Below, piece after piece: positions 21,230 through 30,546 of a stretch of 64,000 bases of DNA (position 1 is its first letter; each line of letters begins with the position of its first letter). A program made the position numbers and the translations under genes. The notes under the pieces were generated by a model that ran no database searches, was not told where the DNA came from, and worked only from the letters and a program-made list of their open reading frames with translations. Source of the DNA: Bacteroidota bacterium (lineage in GTDB: Bacteria > Bacteroidota > Bacteroidia > AKYH767-A > OLB10); the NCBI GenBank assembly GCA_016713445.1, contig JADJPB010000015.1:62001-126000 (forward strand). The letters are read 5' to 3'.

Positions 21230-23193
21230 CTAGAATCGTCCTAATAAATAAATATTCCCTATCACCAACTTTAAATCATTATACAACTTGAAATCTTTTG
21301 CGTAAAGTGCGTTCAATCGTTCTCTCGTTGCTGCGTCATCTGTATTTTTCTTAGCTAACATCGCCGGCGAAAGTACACCAATTTTTAATCCTTTAAAAAT
21401 TTTATCTTTTTGTGGATCTCTTCCTACCCACGATATTTTTCCGAAAAGTACATTGATAATATTTTTAAAGAAGGAAAGTTTGTTTTCAACGAATAAAAAG
21501 AGGAGTGGAGATGCAATTAATAATCCTATACTCATCCCGATATCAAAAATTCTTTTGTTTCTTCTATTCACCGGATTGTTGATGGAAGGTACATCTACAA
21601 AATATAAATCACCTTTTTCATGAATCGAATTACTTCCGATGATGAACAGGCTTTCGGGTGGCGCAATCTTGATTTCTATTTCATCACGACCAATACGTAG
21701 CATATGTGCGATGATATCAGCCGATGAATGATTTTTTCCACAAAAAATAATTTCATTGATTTCATAAATAGAAATTAAATCGACTAACTCTTCTGGATGC
21801 CCAAGATAATGTGAGTGCAAAGGATGTTCTTTTTCTGAATTGCTTTTTTCAGCTACATAGCCAATAAAATTTGTATTACTACCACTAAGCATGATTAATG
21901 ATAACACCCGCTGACTCTCCTCCGCATCGCCTACAATGATGAGTCTTTTTTTTGATACTATCAGAGAATCGATATTTTTTGAGTCCACTTAAATGTAAAA
22001 GTAAACGTGTAGCTGCAATGTATAAACTCGCCCATGCTGTTCCGAATAAAATCAATGCTCTTGAGAATCTTAAGTCTTCAGGAAGCAAGGCATAGCCTAC
22101 AAGTATAACCACAGTGCCCATTAACATCCCGCGTATCATTCGTGAAATGCGAATCGGAGTGTCGTATCCTCCGTTTGAAATATGCGCTAAGAATCCAAAC
22201 ACCAATATAGATAGGAACTACTACTTCCATAAAGAAGGGCGGATACTTTGCCACTTGCGCATTGATGGACCAATAATTTTTGATGGCGATCATTCCTCCA
22301 TAAATAAAAAGTCCATCTAACAAAGGTAACCAAACTCGAGAAAGAAAACGATGTGCAATGGAAATACCAGCTCTTAACCAGATCGCGATGTTAATGAGAA
22401 ATGCAAATAATGCAGCTCCTCCAGGCGCAAAATGTTTGCGAGCAAAGATGACCATCGCTTTGTAAAAAACAAAAACATAGTTCACGCTACTTTTTTTAGT
22501 GCTCTCCCCTTTGTAATGAATGATACGTGTATCGGCGAAGTAAAAATTTTTATAACCAGCCTTGGTAATGCGGTAACTTAAATCAATGTCTTCGCCATAC
22601 ATGAAAAAATCTTCGTCGAGTAATCCCGTTTTGTCTAGGGTTTCTTTTCGCATTAGCATAAAAGCACCCGACAATACATCTACTTCATTGGTTTTGTTTT
22701 TATCTAAATATCCTAAATGATATTTTCCAAATGTTTTGGAAGTAGGGAAAAGCGTAGCTAATCCAAAGATTTTATAGAAGGCAACGGCAGGAGTTGGGAG
22801 TCCTCGCTTTGATTCAGGTAAGAAATTTCCTTTTCCATCAATCATGTGCACGCCTAATCCGCCAGCATTCTGATGCGCATCCATGAATGCACAAACTTTC
22901 TTCAAGGTTTCTTCTTCAACAACAGTATCTGGATTTAAAAGTAAAATGTACTCTCCAAGCGCTTGACGAATTCCCTGGTTGTTTGCTTTGGAGAAACCAA
23001 CGTTGTCAGGGTTTGCAATAATTTTTACTTGTGGAAAATGTTGCGCAACCATGTCCACACTCCCATCACTCGATTGATTGTCGATAACAAAGATTTCTGC
23101 ATCCATTCCCTGAATGGCAGGCTGTAAACTTTGCAAGCACTGTTGCAAAAAATACCTGACATTGTAGTTGACAATTATGATACTAAGTTTCAT
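21230..23193 (-). CDS. Fusion of GT2 glycosyltransferase and degenerate sugar-phosphate transferase (two frameshifts)
   Basis: One gene of about 654 residues. The N-terminal GT2 domain has SIIIVNYNVRYF, VIDNQSSDGS, LLNPDTVV (DxD) and YGEDIDLSYR. A multi-helix membrane region follows (about residues 255-420), then a Rossmann-like segment (RLIIVGDAEESQ). The C-terminus resembles bacterial polyprenyl-phosphate sugar transferases (NKRIFDIGMSIGLLIASPLL; WVGRDP where VGPRP is usual) but lacks the catalytic KFRSM region. Frames join by removing one base at AAA (22174-22176, giving YFNGGYD) and one at the A8 run (21946-21953, giving SIKKRLIIVGD). It probably acts in surface polysaccharide or lipid-sugar assembly; donor and acceptor are unknown. 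recR lies 18 bases upstream and is probably cotranscribed. Confidence 0.83.
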
Positions 23194-23211
23194 CGACGAT
23201 TAATGAAAGAT

Positions 23212-23829
23212 TTATTTCACCAAATTATTTTCGTAAGGAATACGATTGATAATGGAGCGACCCAAAGTAACTTCATCAGCATATTCTAAAGCACCACCAA
23301 TGGCAACACCTCGTGCAAGCGTACTGATTTTTATGGAAAATGGTTTTAGTTTTTTGTATAAATAAAATAGAGTGGTGTCACCTTCCATCGTGGTGCTTAA
23401 AGCTGAAATCACTTCACTAACTTCACCTTTTCCAATTTTCTCGCACAAGCTTTCGATGTTTAATTGAGAAGGTCCAATTCCATCCATCGGCGAAATTAAT
23501 CCACCCAACACATGATAATGTCCTTTGTACGAAGACGTATTTTCAATGGCGATCACATCGCGGATATCTTCTACTACACAAACCATCAACGCATCTCGAT
23601 TCGGATCAGCGCAAATGGAACATAAATTTTCAGCAGTGATATTATGACAATTTTGGCAATAACGTAATTCTTTGCGTAATCGTATGAGCACTTCCCCGAA
23701 ATTATTCACGTTTTCAGGCGATGTTTTTAAAAGGTGCAATACCATCCGCAGGGCACTTTTTTGTCCAATACCCGGCAATTGGGCAAAGGCATCAATGGCT
23801 TCATCAAGGATTTTAGAGGGAATTTGCAA
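23212..23829 (-). CDS. recR: Recombination mediator protein RecR
   Basis: RecR, 205 residues, works with RecO and RecF to load RecA at gaps and to restart replication. The order matches the family: N-terminal helix-hairpin-helix LPGIGQKSALRM (residues about 18-29), four-cysteine zinc finger CQNC...CSIC, Toprim domain (MVCVVEDIRDVIAIE) and a C-terminal ATP-type motif region (LARGVAIGGALEYADE). The start used is TTG at 23829 (MQIPSKILDEA...), which aligns with the usual RecR length; no upstream ATG is in frame. A TAAATTTG box on the minus strand at 23846-23853 lies 17 bases before it. Confidence 0.96.
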   Translation of the reverse strand: MQIPSKILDEAIDAFAQLPGIGQKSALRMVLHLLKTSPENVNNFGEVLIRLRKELRYCQNCHNITAENLCSICADPNRDALMVCVVEDIRDVIAIENTSSYKGHYHVLGGLISPMDGIGPSQLNIESLCEKIGKGEVSEVISALSTTMEGDTTLFYLYKKLKPFSIKISTLARGVAIGGALEYADEVTLGRSIINRIPYENNLVK

Positions 23830-23845
23830 GGGATCTTATTTTGTA

Positions 23846-23853
23846 CAAATTTA
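23846..23853 (-). promoter_or_regulatory. Candidate -7 promoter box of recR
   Basis: TAAATTTG on the minus strand matches the Bacteroidota -7 consensus TAnnTTTG and lies 17 bases upstream of the recR start. A TTTG further upstream is only 15 bases away, so the -33 element is not well supported. Confidence 0.4.
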
Positions 23854-23936
23854 TGAATAGTCCTTGTTCAAAAAAATTGAATTAAGGGTTAATATGCACC
23901 GATTAACGAATTTACTTTGCAAAATACAGATAAGTT

Positions 23937-25379
23937 ATGTCACCAGCACTGATCATATTCCTCATAGCCGCCTATTTCTTAGTACTATTATGGATTTCTT
24001 GGTACACAGCTCGAGGGGCTGGAAATGAAGCATTCTTCTTGGGAAATAAATCTTCTCCATGGTATATAGTGGCTTTCGGAATGATCGGGACCTCACTTTC
24101 TGGGGTAACATTTGTGTCGGTGCCGGGAACAATTGCTGCTTCAGGAATGTCTTATCTGATGGTGGTTTTTGGATATTTTATCGGATATATGGGCGTCGCA
24201 TTTATTCTTTTGCCGTTGTATTATCGATTGCAACTCACTTCTATCTATCATTATTTAGAACAACGTTTTGGTACTATTTCCTATAAAACAGGTGCTACTT
24301 TTTTGTTGGTGTCAAGAACAGTTGGAGCTACTGCCCGACTTTATCTCGTGGTGCGTGTCTTGCAAGAATTAGTATTGAATCAAATGGGTATTCCTTTCAT
24401 TGTTACTTCTGTGGTTATTTTATTACTGATTTTGGCGTATACATTTAAAGGGGGAGTGAAAACCATTGTTTGGACAGATACCTTGCAAACTACTTTTATG
24501 TTGGGCGGACTTATCGCTTGTGTGATTTATGTCTTGCAACATCTCGATCTTTCTTTTTCTCAAGCATGGGCGCAGATGGATGCATTGGATTATGATAAAT
24601 TTTTATTTACTGATATTAATTCTCCATCGCATTATATCAAACACTTATTAGGTGGAGCATTCATCGCACTTACCATGACGGGTCTCGATCAAGAGATGAT
24701 GCAGAAAAATATTTCGGTGCGTACCTTGAAGGATTCACAAAAGAATGTAGTAACCCTTAGTGTCATATTAATTTTTGTGAATTTTCTATTCTTGTTTTTA
24801 GGTGGAGTATTGTACTTGTACAGTAATCATTATAACCTTGGATTGAAAGGAGATGATTTATTCCCTACTTTAGCTATGCAATATTTCCCTCCAGTGATGG
24901 GTTTGGTATTTATTATTGGATTAATCTCTGCGCTATTTCCTTCTGCTGATGGAGCCATCACCGCACTAACATCCAGTTTCTGTATTGACATTGTCGGGAT
25001 TCAACGAAATAAAAATATTTCGGAGGATAAACGAGTAAGTATTCGTCGAAAAGTCCATCTTAGTTTTGCATTAGTATTCTTGCTCTGTGTACTTATATTT
25101 CATTGGATCGATAATCGATCCATCATTGATCTCATCTTAAAACTTGCAGGTTATACCTACGGACCACTCCTCGGATTATTTGCTTTCGGTGTATTGATGA
25201 AATCAAAGCTGAAAGAAAAATTTGTTCCATTGGTATGTTTACTCGCACCCTGTTTGTCGTGGATCCTCGCCGAAAATGCTCCGATCTTATTAAATGGATT
25301 TAAGTTTGGCTACGAACTTTTATTGGTAAATGGATTTATTACTTTCTTAGGATTGTATTTCATTCGCGCAAAAGAATAA
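23937..25379 (+). CDS. Sodium:solute symporter family transporter
   Basis: SSS-family secondary transporter, 480 residues, with about 13 hydrophobic helices. It couples uptake of a small solute to sodium. Family features are the N-terminal W-S-A-R-G-like start (LVLLWISWYTARGAGNEAFFLGNKSSPWY), the GMIGTSLSGVTFVSVPG segment (residues about 47-63) in the first core helix, and RTVGATARLYLV in a central helix. Substrate cannot be assigned; sugars, myo-inositol, amino acids or sialic acid are all possible for this group. It is divergent from recR. TTACTTTGCA at 23916-23925 may be its -7 region. Confidence 0.9.
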   Translation: MSPALIIFLIAAYFLVLLWISWYTARGAGNEAFFLGNKSSPWYIVAFGMIGTSLSGVTFVSVPGTIAASGMSYLMVVFGYFIGYMGVAFILLPLYYRLQLTSIYHYLEQRFGTISYKTGATFLLVSRTVGATARLYLVVRVLQELVLNQMGIPFIVTSVVILLLILAYTFKGGVKTIVWTDTLQTTFMLGGLIACVIYVLQHLDLSFSQAWAQMDALDYDKFLFTDINSPSHYIKHLLGGAFIALTMTGLDQEMMQKNISVRTLKDSQKNVVTLSVILIFVNFLFLFLGGVLYLYSNHYNLGLKGDDLFPTLAMQYFPPVMGLVFIIGLISALFPSADGAITALTSSFCIDIVGIQRNKNISEDKRVSIRRKVHLSFALVFLLCVLIFHWIDNRSIIDLILKLAGYTYGPLLGLFAFGVLMKSKLKEKFVPLVCLLAPCLSWILAENAPILLNGFKFGYELLLVNGFITFLGLYFIRAKE

Positions 25380-25599
25380 TTACTTTTCAGATGGGTTATA
25401 TCATTTATACATAATGGATAGTCCATTTATTAAACATAAATGGAAGCATAATTCGAGCAATAAATTTTAATAAACAGTAGTTTCGTTCGGAAAGGTGTGG
25501 AGGTCGTCCACGCAATCCTGATGCTATCGCATAGGCGTCAGGCTAATGTAAAGGTTTAGCAACAATTTTGCTCTTGGTTTTGACTGCCATTATGAAATT

Positions 25600-25629
25600 T
25601 GTAGAGACGCCATTAATGGCGTCTCTACA
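25600..25629. repeat. Perfect 30-base palindrome (GTAGAGACGCC type)
   Basis: Two 15-base arms, TGTAGAGACGCCATT and its reverse complement, meet without a loop. The GTAGAGACG...CGTCTCTAC outline resembles intergenic palindromes seen in many bacterial genomes. No T-run follows, so terminator function is not supported. Confidence 0.85.
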
Positions 25630-25650
25630 GGAATTCACCCCCTCTTCATA

Positions 25651-25703
25651 GAGCCCGCCTTCCATAAAATTGGATGAAATCCAATTTTATGGAAGGCGGG
25701 CTC
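25651..25703. repeat. Perfect inverted repeat, 25-bp arms
   Basis: Arms at 25651-25675 and 25679-25703 are exact reverse complements around a 3-base GAA loop and begin GAGCCCGCCTTCC. It could act as a strong transcript-end hairpin for the symporter gene, but lacks a T-run. Confidence 0.85.
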
Positions 25704-25850
25704 ATCAGTACCAATCAACAAATTATTTTAGTAGTACGACGAGGCAAATATTTTCTAAGAAAACTATAGTTTTTAAGAGTGAAAAGGTTGTTAATTTCCT
25801 CAAAAAATCACTTTTAAGCCTGACGCTAATAAGATAGCATCGGGATGGGT

Positions 25851-26005
25851 GGCGTGCTTTCTTTGGTTATACCGACTCTACATATTAATTTATCGAGAGG
25901 ATTAATATTCATAGAATGTAAGTCGGTATTCCACAACTTTATTTGTAATTGCATAAAAGCTACTCCTGTTTCACTTTCTTTTTACGTAAAAGAAAGTAAC
26001 AAGTA
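25851..26005. repeat. Dispersed ~155-bp repeat, copy 1
   Basis: Starts GGCGTGCTTTCTTTGG and ends in a hairpin whose arms are ACTTTCTTTT and AAAAGAAAGT. A nearly identical copy lies at 48494-48649 and the first 30 bases recur at 48394-48423. Inside are inverted ATACCGACT and AGTCGGTAT arms about 43 bases apart. It encodes no protein that reads through. Confidence 0.85.
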
Positions 26006-26173
26006 AAATAGGACTAGAATCTTAGTTTCAAACTAAAATTTATATTATAGATATACGGTGAACTAAATCGCTCTTGTTTATTTAATATAAATTCAATAAA
26101 AGTAAGTGTTAGGTGCTAATCAGAGTAAAATATAATTATAATTATTTGGACTATTAAATTTTTGTAAATGGAA

Positions 26174-27529
26174 TTACACGGGTCGAACAATTAAATTTCC
26201 ACCAAGGATATTTACTACTTCCACTTCAACATCCATCTCCACAAATCCACTTTCGCAACTCGCCGTATAAATATGTTCGTTTATAATTACTTTTCCTGAT
26301 GGACGAAGTAACGATGAAGTTTGTCCGCGAGAACCAATTTCTGGAAGATGAATTGCAGACGAATATCCTGTTCCTGATGATAGTTCAGTGTCTAACACCA
26401 TTTTCTTAAATACTGGACTGCTCGCCAATAATTTACTTGAGAAGAGAAAGAGGACTAACGCTCCCGCCATACCTAAAAGTACAGTTGCAATGGAAGTAGA
26501 TAATGCCAGTGTACTTACTCCACTAAAGTCAAAGCCGTCGTTTCGCAGTAAACTACTGATTAACCCAAACAGCAATAATACCAAACCCGATATGCCTGCG
26601 ATACCAAATCCAGGAATGACAAAGATTTCTGCAGCGATCAAAAGTATGCCAATGATAGAAACAAGAATTTCCCAGTTTGCCGCAAGACCATCCAAATAAA
26701 GTGGCGCGAAATACATCACCGCAGCAAGTACTGCAATCACCAAAGGAAATCCAATTCCCGGTTGTTGTAGTTCAAAATACAATCCTCCTAACATCAATAA
26801 AATTAAAACTCCTGAAATAGCAGGATGCATTAACCATCCTATCATGCGATCGATTATCGAGGGAATGTAAGAAATGATTTTGTAATTCGTAATTCCTGCT
26901 AATGCTAATGCTTCTTGTTCACTCTCGGCAATGCCATTACAATAATTTAATTTCAAAGCTTCGGTACTGGTAAGCGTTAGTACTTTTCCCGAATCATTCA
27001 CGCCTTCAATAGCAATGCGAGGGTCCACCATCGCTTCAGCAATGCGCGGATCACGACCACGTGCCTCTGCCGTAGAACGCATCATGCTGCGCATATAACT
27101 TTGGTATTTATCGGGAAGTGCTTCTGCATTTTGTGTAACCACCGTGGCGGCTCCTATACTTGCGCCTTTGCGCATGTAAATTTTTTCGCAAGCGATAGAA
27201 ATAAGTGCTCCCGCCGATGCTGCATTGTTGTCGATATAGACAATCACTGGAATTTTACTGTTCAGGAATGAAGTTCGAATACTATCTGCCGCATCTACTA
27301 ATCCACCATACGTATTCATCCTTACCATTACAAGATCAGCCTTCTGTAAATTTGCTTCTACCAATGCTTTAGAAACTTGCCTAGCCATGCCAGGACTAAT
27401 CTCTTCTTTGATATCTATTTGATATACAATAGATTTCTTCGTTGAATCACTAATTCCTTTTACTTTGCATACGTTGATTCCAAGAAGCAACGTTATTAGT
27501 CCGAGGATGAAATAGTTAGAAGTTTTCAT
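26174..27529 (-). CDS. NfeD family membrane-bound serine protease
   Basis: ClpP-fold protease fused to an NfeD module, 451 residues. A signal peptide or anchor (about residues 1-24) precedes the protease domain, with MVRMNTYGGLVDAADSIR and the nucleophile region IDNNAASAGALIS (Ser at about residue 106). Four to five membrane helices follow (about residues 230-365), then the soluble C-terminal NfeD OB-fold (GKVIINEHIYTASCESGFVEMDVEVEVV). Such proteins act in the membrane with SPFH/stomatin partners in membrane-protein quality control; no stomatin gene is adjacent here. It diverges from the LysM gene, with 115 bases between starts. Confidence 0.93.
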   Translation of the reverse strand: MKTSNYFILGLITLLLGINVCKVKGISDSTKKSIVYQIDIKEEISPGMARQVSKALVEANLQKADLVMVRMNTYGGLVDAADSIRTSFLNSKIPVIVYIDNNAASAGALISIACEKIYMRKGASIGAATVVTQNAEALPDKYQSYMRSMMRSTAEARGRDPRIAEAMVDPRIAIEGVNDSGKVLTLTSTEALKLNYCNGIAESEQEALALAGITNYKIISYIPSIIDRMIGWLMHPAISGVLILLMLGGLYFELQQPGIGFPLVIAVLAAVMYFAPLYLDGLAANWEILVSIIGILLIAAEIFVIPGFGIAGISGLVLLLFGLISSLLRNDGFDFSGVSTLALSTSIATVLLGMAGALVLFLFSSKLLASSPVFKKMVLDTELSSGTGYSSAIHLPEIGSRGQTSSLLRPSGKVIINEHIYTASCESGFVEMDVEVEVVNILGGNLIVRPV

Positions 27530-27644
27530 CGTGTTAATTAATGTGTTGAAAAGAGAAAGGTGAATAACGGCTCATGCGATGAGCTTAATCCTATACTTGT
27601 GTAAAGATATGAATGAAAAGTTGATAGCTCTAAACAATGTGAAG

Positions 27645-28667
27645 ATGAGAATTTTAATAGTGTTATTAATCATGTTCGGCTTGCAAGTGCAAGCACAGAA
27701 TCTGGATTCTGCGATGACGCGTTGGGTGAATGGAAAGAAATACATTTTGCATAGGATTAGTCCTAAAGAAACGTATTCTAGTTTGTCGCGACAGTACCAT
27801 GTTCCTGTTGCTGAAATACAAGCAGCAAATCCGAAATCGACGAATTTGAAAATTGGAGAAACGGTAAATATCCCTGTTAATTCTTCTACTCCAACAAAAA
27901 GTTCAGATACTAATATCCCAGCCACAATATCAAAACCTTCTCCAGTAACGGATATTTCGTTAGAAGGAAATTCAAAGAAAACACATACTGTTCAGAAGGG
28001 TGAAACGCTTTATGCGATTTCGAAAAGCTATAATATGAATGTGGATGATTTGAAGAAGTTAAATGGATTAAATTCGAATGCTGTTTCTATTGGTCAAAAA
28101 TTGAAAGTACTTGCAATTTCAAAAACTGTTTCTCCTATACAACAGGAAGTTGGAATAGCTGCTAAAGTAGAAAAAGTTGTAACTGAAAATTCTTCTGTTG
28201 AAAGTAAAGTGAATGAAGAGTCAACACCAGCTCCAAAGGAAATTGTGACCACTCCAGTGGTGATTGAATCCACTAAAGCTATTGAGAATAAATCTCTCGA
28301 TTCAACAGAACTCCCAAAGGTCTATAATAACCCAGGTACATCACGTACGAGTGTAATTGAAAAAGATCCTAAGAGTGGAGTGGAAGTGGAAAAAGTTACT
28401 GAAATAGGAGTAGCTACATGGATTACTGAAAGCGATTTGAACCAAAATAAATTTTATGCATTGCACCGTACTGCTCCTGTTGGGTCAATTATTAAGGTAA
28501 CGAATCGAATGAATAATAATTCTGTTTTTGTGAAGGTAGTGGGCACTTTGCCAGATACAGGAGATAATAATGCAGCAATTATTAAAATTACACAAGCAGC
28601 CGCACAACGTATCGGCGCCATTGATCAAAAATTTACAGCCGAGCTTAGCTACGGTCTCACCCGATAA
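27645..28667 (+). CDS. LysM protein with RlpA-like double-psi beta-barrel C-terminus
   Basis: Exported cell-wall protein, about 340 residues. The start chosen is ATG 27645, which places the signal peptide MRILIVLLIMFGLQVQAQ first; longer frames from 27579 add a charged leader of little sense. The first LysM is at about residues 27-70 (HRISPKETYSSLSRQYHVP...GETVNIPV). The second is at about 110-155 (HTVQKGETLYAISKSYNM...GQKLKVL). A low-complexity Ser/Val/Glu linker follows, then a RlpA-like domain (GVATWITESD...FYALHRTAPVGSIIKVTNR...VKVVGTLP) to the end. LysM binds peptidoglycan; RlpA domains of some bacteria cleave denuded glycans, but catalytic residues cannot be confirmed here. Confidence 0.88.
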   Translation: MRILIVLLIMFGLQVQAQNLDSAMTRWVNGKKYILHRISPKETYSSLSRQYHVPVAEIQAANPKSTNLKIGETVNIPVNSSTPTKSSDTNIPATISKPSPVTDISLEGNSKKTHTVQKGETLYAISKSYNMNVDDLKKLNGLNSNAVSIGQKLKVLAISKTVSPIQQEVGIAAKVEKVVTENSSVESKVNEESTPAPKEIVTTPVVIESTKAIENKSLDSTELPKVYNNPGTSRTSVIEKDPKSGVEVEKVTEIGVATWITESDLNQNKFYALHRTAPVGSIIKVTNRMNNNSVFVKVVGTLPDTGDNNAAIIKITQAAAQRIGAIDQKFTAELSYGLTR

Positions 28668-28796
28668 AACCCTAGCAGGTTATGCCAGGCGCTCTTCTGA
28701 AAAGGGGGGCGCTATTTTCATTTATAGATTTCAAGCACGAGATGTGCACCCATTAAGATGGATATGAATTGTCTTTCGTGGCATTTTGAAATAAGG

Positions 28797-28804
28797 TACC
28801 TTTG
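28797..28804 (+). promoter_or_regulatory. Candidate -7 box of the radical SAM gene
   Basis: TACCTTTG matches TAnnTTTG and lies 74 bases upstream of the ATG at 28879. A TTG 25 bases upstream is slightly farther than usual, so support is modest. Confidence 0.35.
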
Positions 28805-28878
28805 AGAAAAATTAGATCCACGGTAACTCTTATAGTTTTCTATGGCTCTATCTCGAAGAGCTGAAGATAATTACTCGT

Positions 28879-30546
28879 ATGAAAGTCCTCCTCACTACAC
28901 TTAACGCAAAGTATATTCACCTGAATTTGGCAATTCGGCTTTTGTATTCTTTGAATAAGCACCGTGAAGGTCTTGAATGGAAGGAATTTACTATTAAGGA
29001 AAAACCGGAGGACATAGCAAATGCTTGCAGGGATTTTGATGTGGTAGCTTTCAGCTGCTATATCTGGAACATCACACCCACCTTGGCCGTTGCTCGGCTC
29101 TTGAAGCAATTGAATCCGAATATAAAAATTTTATTAGGCGGTCCAGAAGTAAGTTATGAATATGATGATTTTATCGCTTTGCCAGAAGTAGATTATATTA
29201 TCACAGGGGAAGGGGAAAATCCATTTTCATTGTTTTTAGATCATTACCCAAACCTAGATCAAGTTCCCAATTTGGTGTATAAATCAAAGGGAGAAGTAAA
29301 GTTGTTTCCAAAGGATGTCACTTTCGATTTGCAAAAATATAGCGGAATAAATCCTTATGAAAATGATCAGCCTTCCGATTTGTATAATAAAGTTTGTTAT
29401 GTAGAAACATCAAGAGGCTGTCCGTATAAATGCGAATTTTGTTTGGCAAGTCTCGATAATAAAGTGCGGTATTTACCTATTTATGATATTAAGTCGAACT
29501 TGTTGTATTTGATGGAACATGGGAGAACGATTAAATTTCTAGATCGTACTTTTAACGTAAAGAAAGATTTTGCGATTGATATTTTTCAATTTATCCTCGA
29601 CAATCATCGTCCGGGCAATGTTTTTCAATTTGAAATTACAGCGGATATTGTGCATCCCGATATCGTTGTCTTCATTCAAAAACACATTCCGAAGGATTTG
29701 TTCCGGTTTGAAATTGGAATTCAAACGGTGAATCAAAAGGCAAATCTGCAAGTCAGTAGAAAGCAAAATTTTGATAAGACGAGCGCTGTCATTAAGCAAC
29801 TCGAAAATAAAATTGAGATGCATCTTGACCTTATCGTTGGATTACCACTCGATGAATGGGCGGATATTAAGATGAGTATTGAAGAAGTATTTAAACTGCA
29901 CCCGCCCGAACTTCAATTGGGTTTCTTGAAATTTTTACGTGGTACACCACTCCGAAATAAACATCAACAACACGATTATGTTTTTGATCCTATGCCGCCG
30001 TATCAGATGATTCAAAGCAAATACCTGAGTAAGGAAGAGCTTTACCGAATTACTTTGTTGGAAGAAGCCTTGGAAATTTATTGGAATAAGAAACGTGCAG
30101 TGTTAACGTTGAAATATATTTCTCATCAATATAGCATTTTTGATTTCCTTCTCGGACTCGGTGAATATTTTAAAAGTCATCGTGATTTCCATCAACATAC
30201 GTTGTATGATATTTATGATATGCTGTTTGAATTTGTTGAGTTGAATTACAGTCAGCATGTACACCTCAAACAAATGGTAGCCATCGACTATTACGCTCAA
30301 TCAAAGGTAAAGCCTCAGGAGCGTTACATGATGGAATTACCACAAAAGGAAAAGGTGGAATTTATTGAAGCCAATAAATTGAACCATCATCAATTTCGAT
30401 TCATTGTGCTGCCGATTACTTTCAACTATATAAAGCTGATGGAAACGGGTATCATTTCTCCTTCTACACATCCGCTCATCCTCCAGTATAATGGAACGAC
30501 TAAACCAATGCTTCTGCAAGGTGTTTCAGAGATGGTGTATAAATAG
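28879..30546 (+). CDS. B12-binding-domain radical SAM protein (DUF4080 type)
   Basis: Radical SAM enzyme, 555 residues. The N-terminal cobalamin-binding-like Rossmann domain includes LLGGPEVSYE and ITGEGENPF (residues about 88-115). The iron-sulphur motif is RGCPYKCEFC, with three cysteines in CxxxCxxC spacing (about residues 181-190). The TIM-barrel core includes FEIGIQTVNQKANLQVSRKQ and DLIVGLP. A long C-terminal helical region of the DUF4080 kind follows. Homologues occur in Bacteroidota, Firmicutes and others; the substrate is unknown. A cofactor-dependent methyl transfer or carbon rearrangement is possible but not shown. It appears monocistronic. Confidence 0.92.
   Translation: MKVLLTTLNAKYIHLNLAIRLLYSLNKHREGLEWKEFTIKEKPEDIANACRDFDVVAFSCYIWNITPTLAVARLLKQLNPNIKILLGGPEVSYEYDDFIALPEVDYIITGEGENPFSLFLDHYPNLDQVPNLVYKSKGEVKLFPKDVTFDLQKYSGINPYENDQPSDLYNKVCYVETSRGCPYKCEFCLASLDNKVRYLPIYDIKSNLLYLMEHGRTIKFLDRTFNVKKDFAIDIFQFILDNHRPGNVFQFEITADIVHPDIVVFIQKHIPKDLFRFEIGIQTVNQKANLQVSRKQNFDKTSAVIKQLENKIEMHLDLIVGLPLDEWADIKMSIEEVFKLHPPELQLGFLKFLRGTPLRNKHQQHDYVFDPMPPYQMIQSKYLSKEELYRITLLEEALEIYWNKKRAVLTLKYISHQYSIFDFLLGLGEYFKSHRDFHQHTLYDIYDMLFEFVELNYSQHVHLKQMVAIDYYAQSKVKPQERYMMELPQKEKVEFIEANKLNHHQFRFIVLPITFNYIKLMETGIISPSTHPLILQYNGTTKPMLLQGVSEMVYK

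Larger units (their letters stand above)
25380..26173. other. Gene-free 794-base region with palindromes and dispersed repeat
   Basis: No credible gene was found. The region holds two long perfect palindromes (listed separately), a stretch near 25500-25550 with short words shared with 48260-48300 (GTCCACGCAA), and a 155-base dispersed repeat at 25851-26005. It separates the tail of the symporter gene from the tail of the convergent NfeD gene. Confidence 0.8.
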
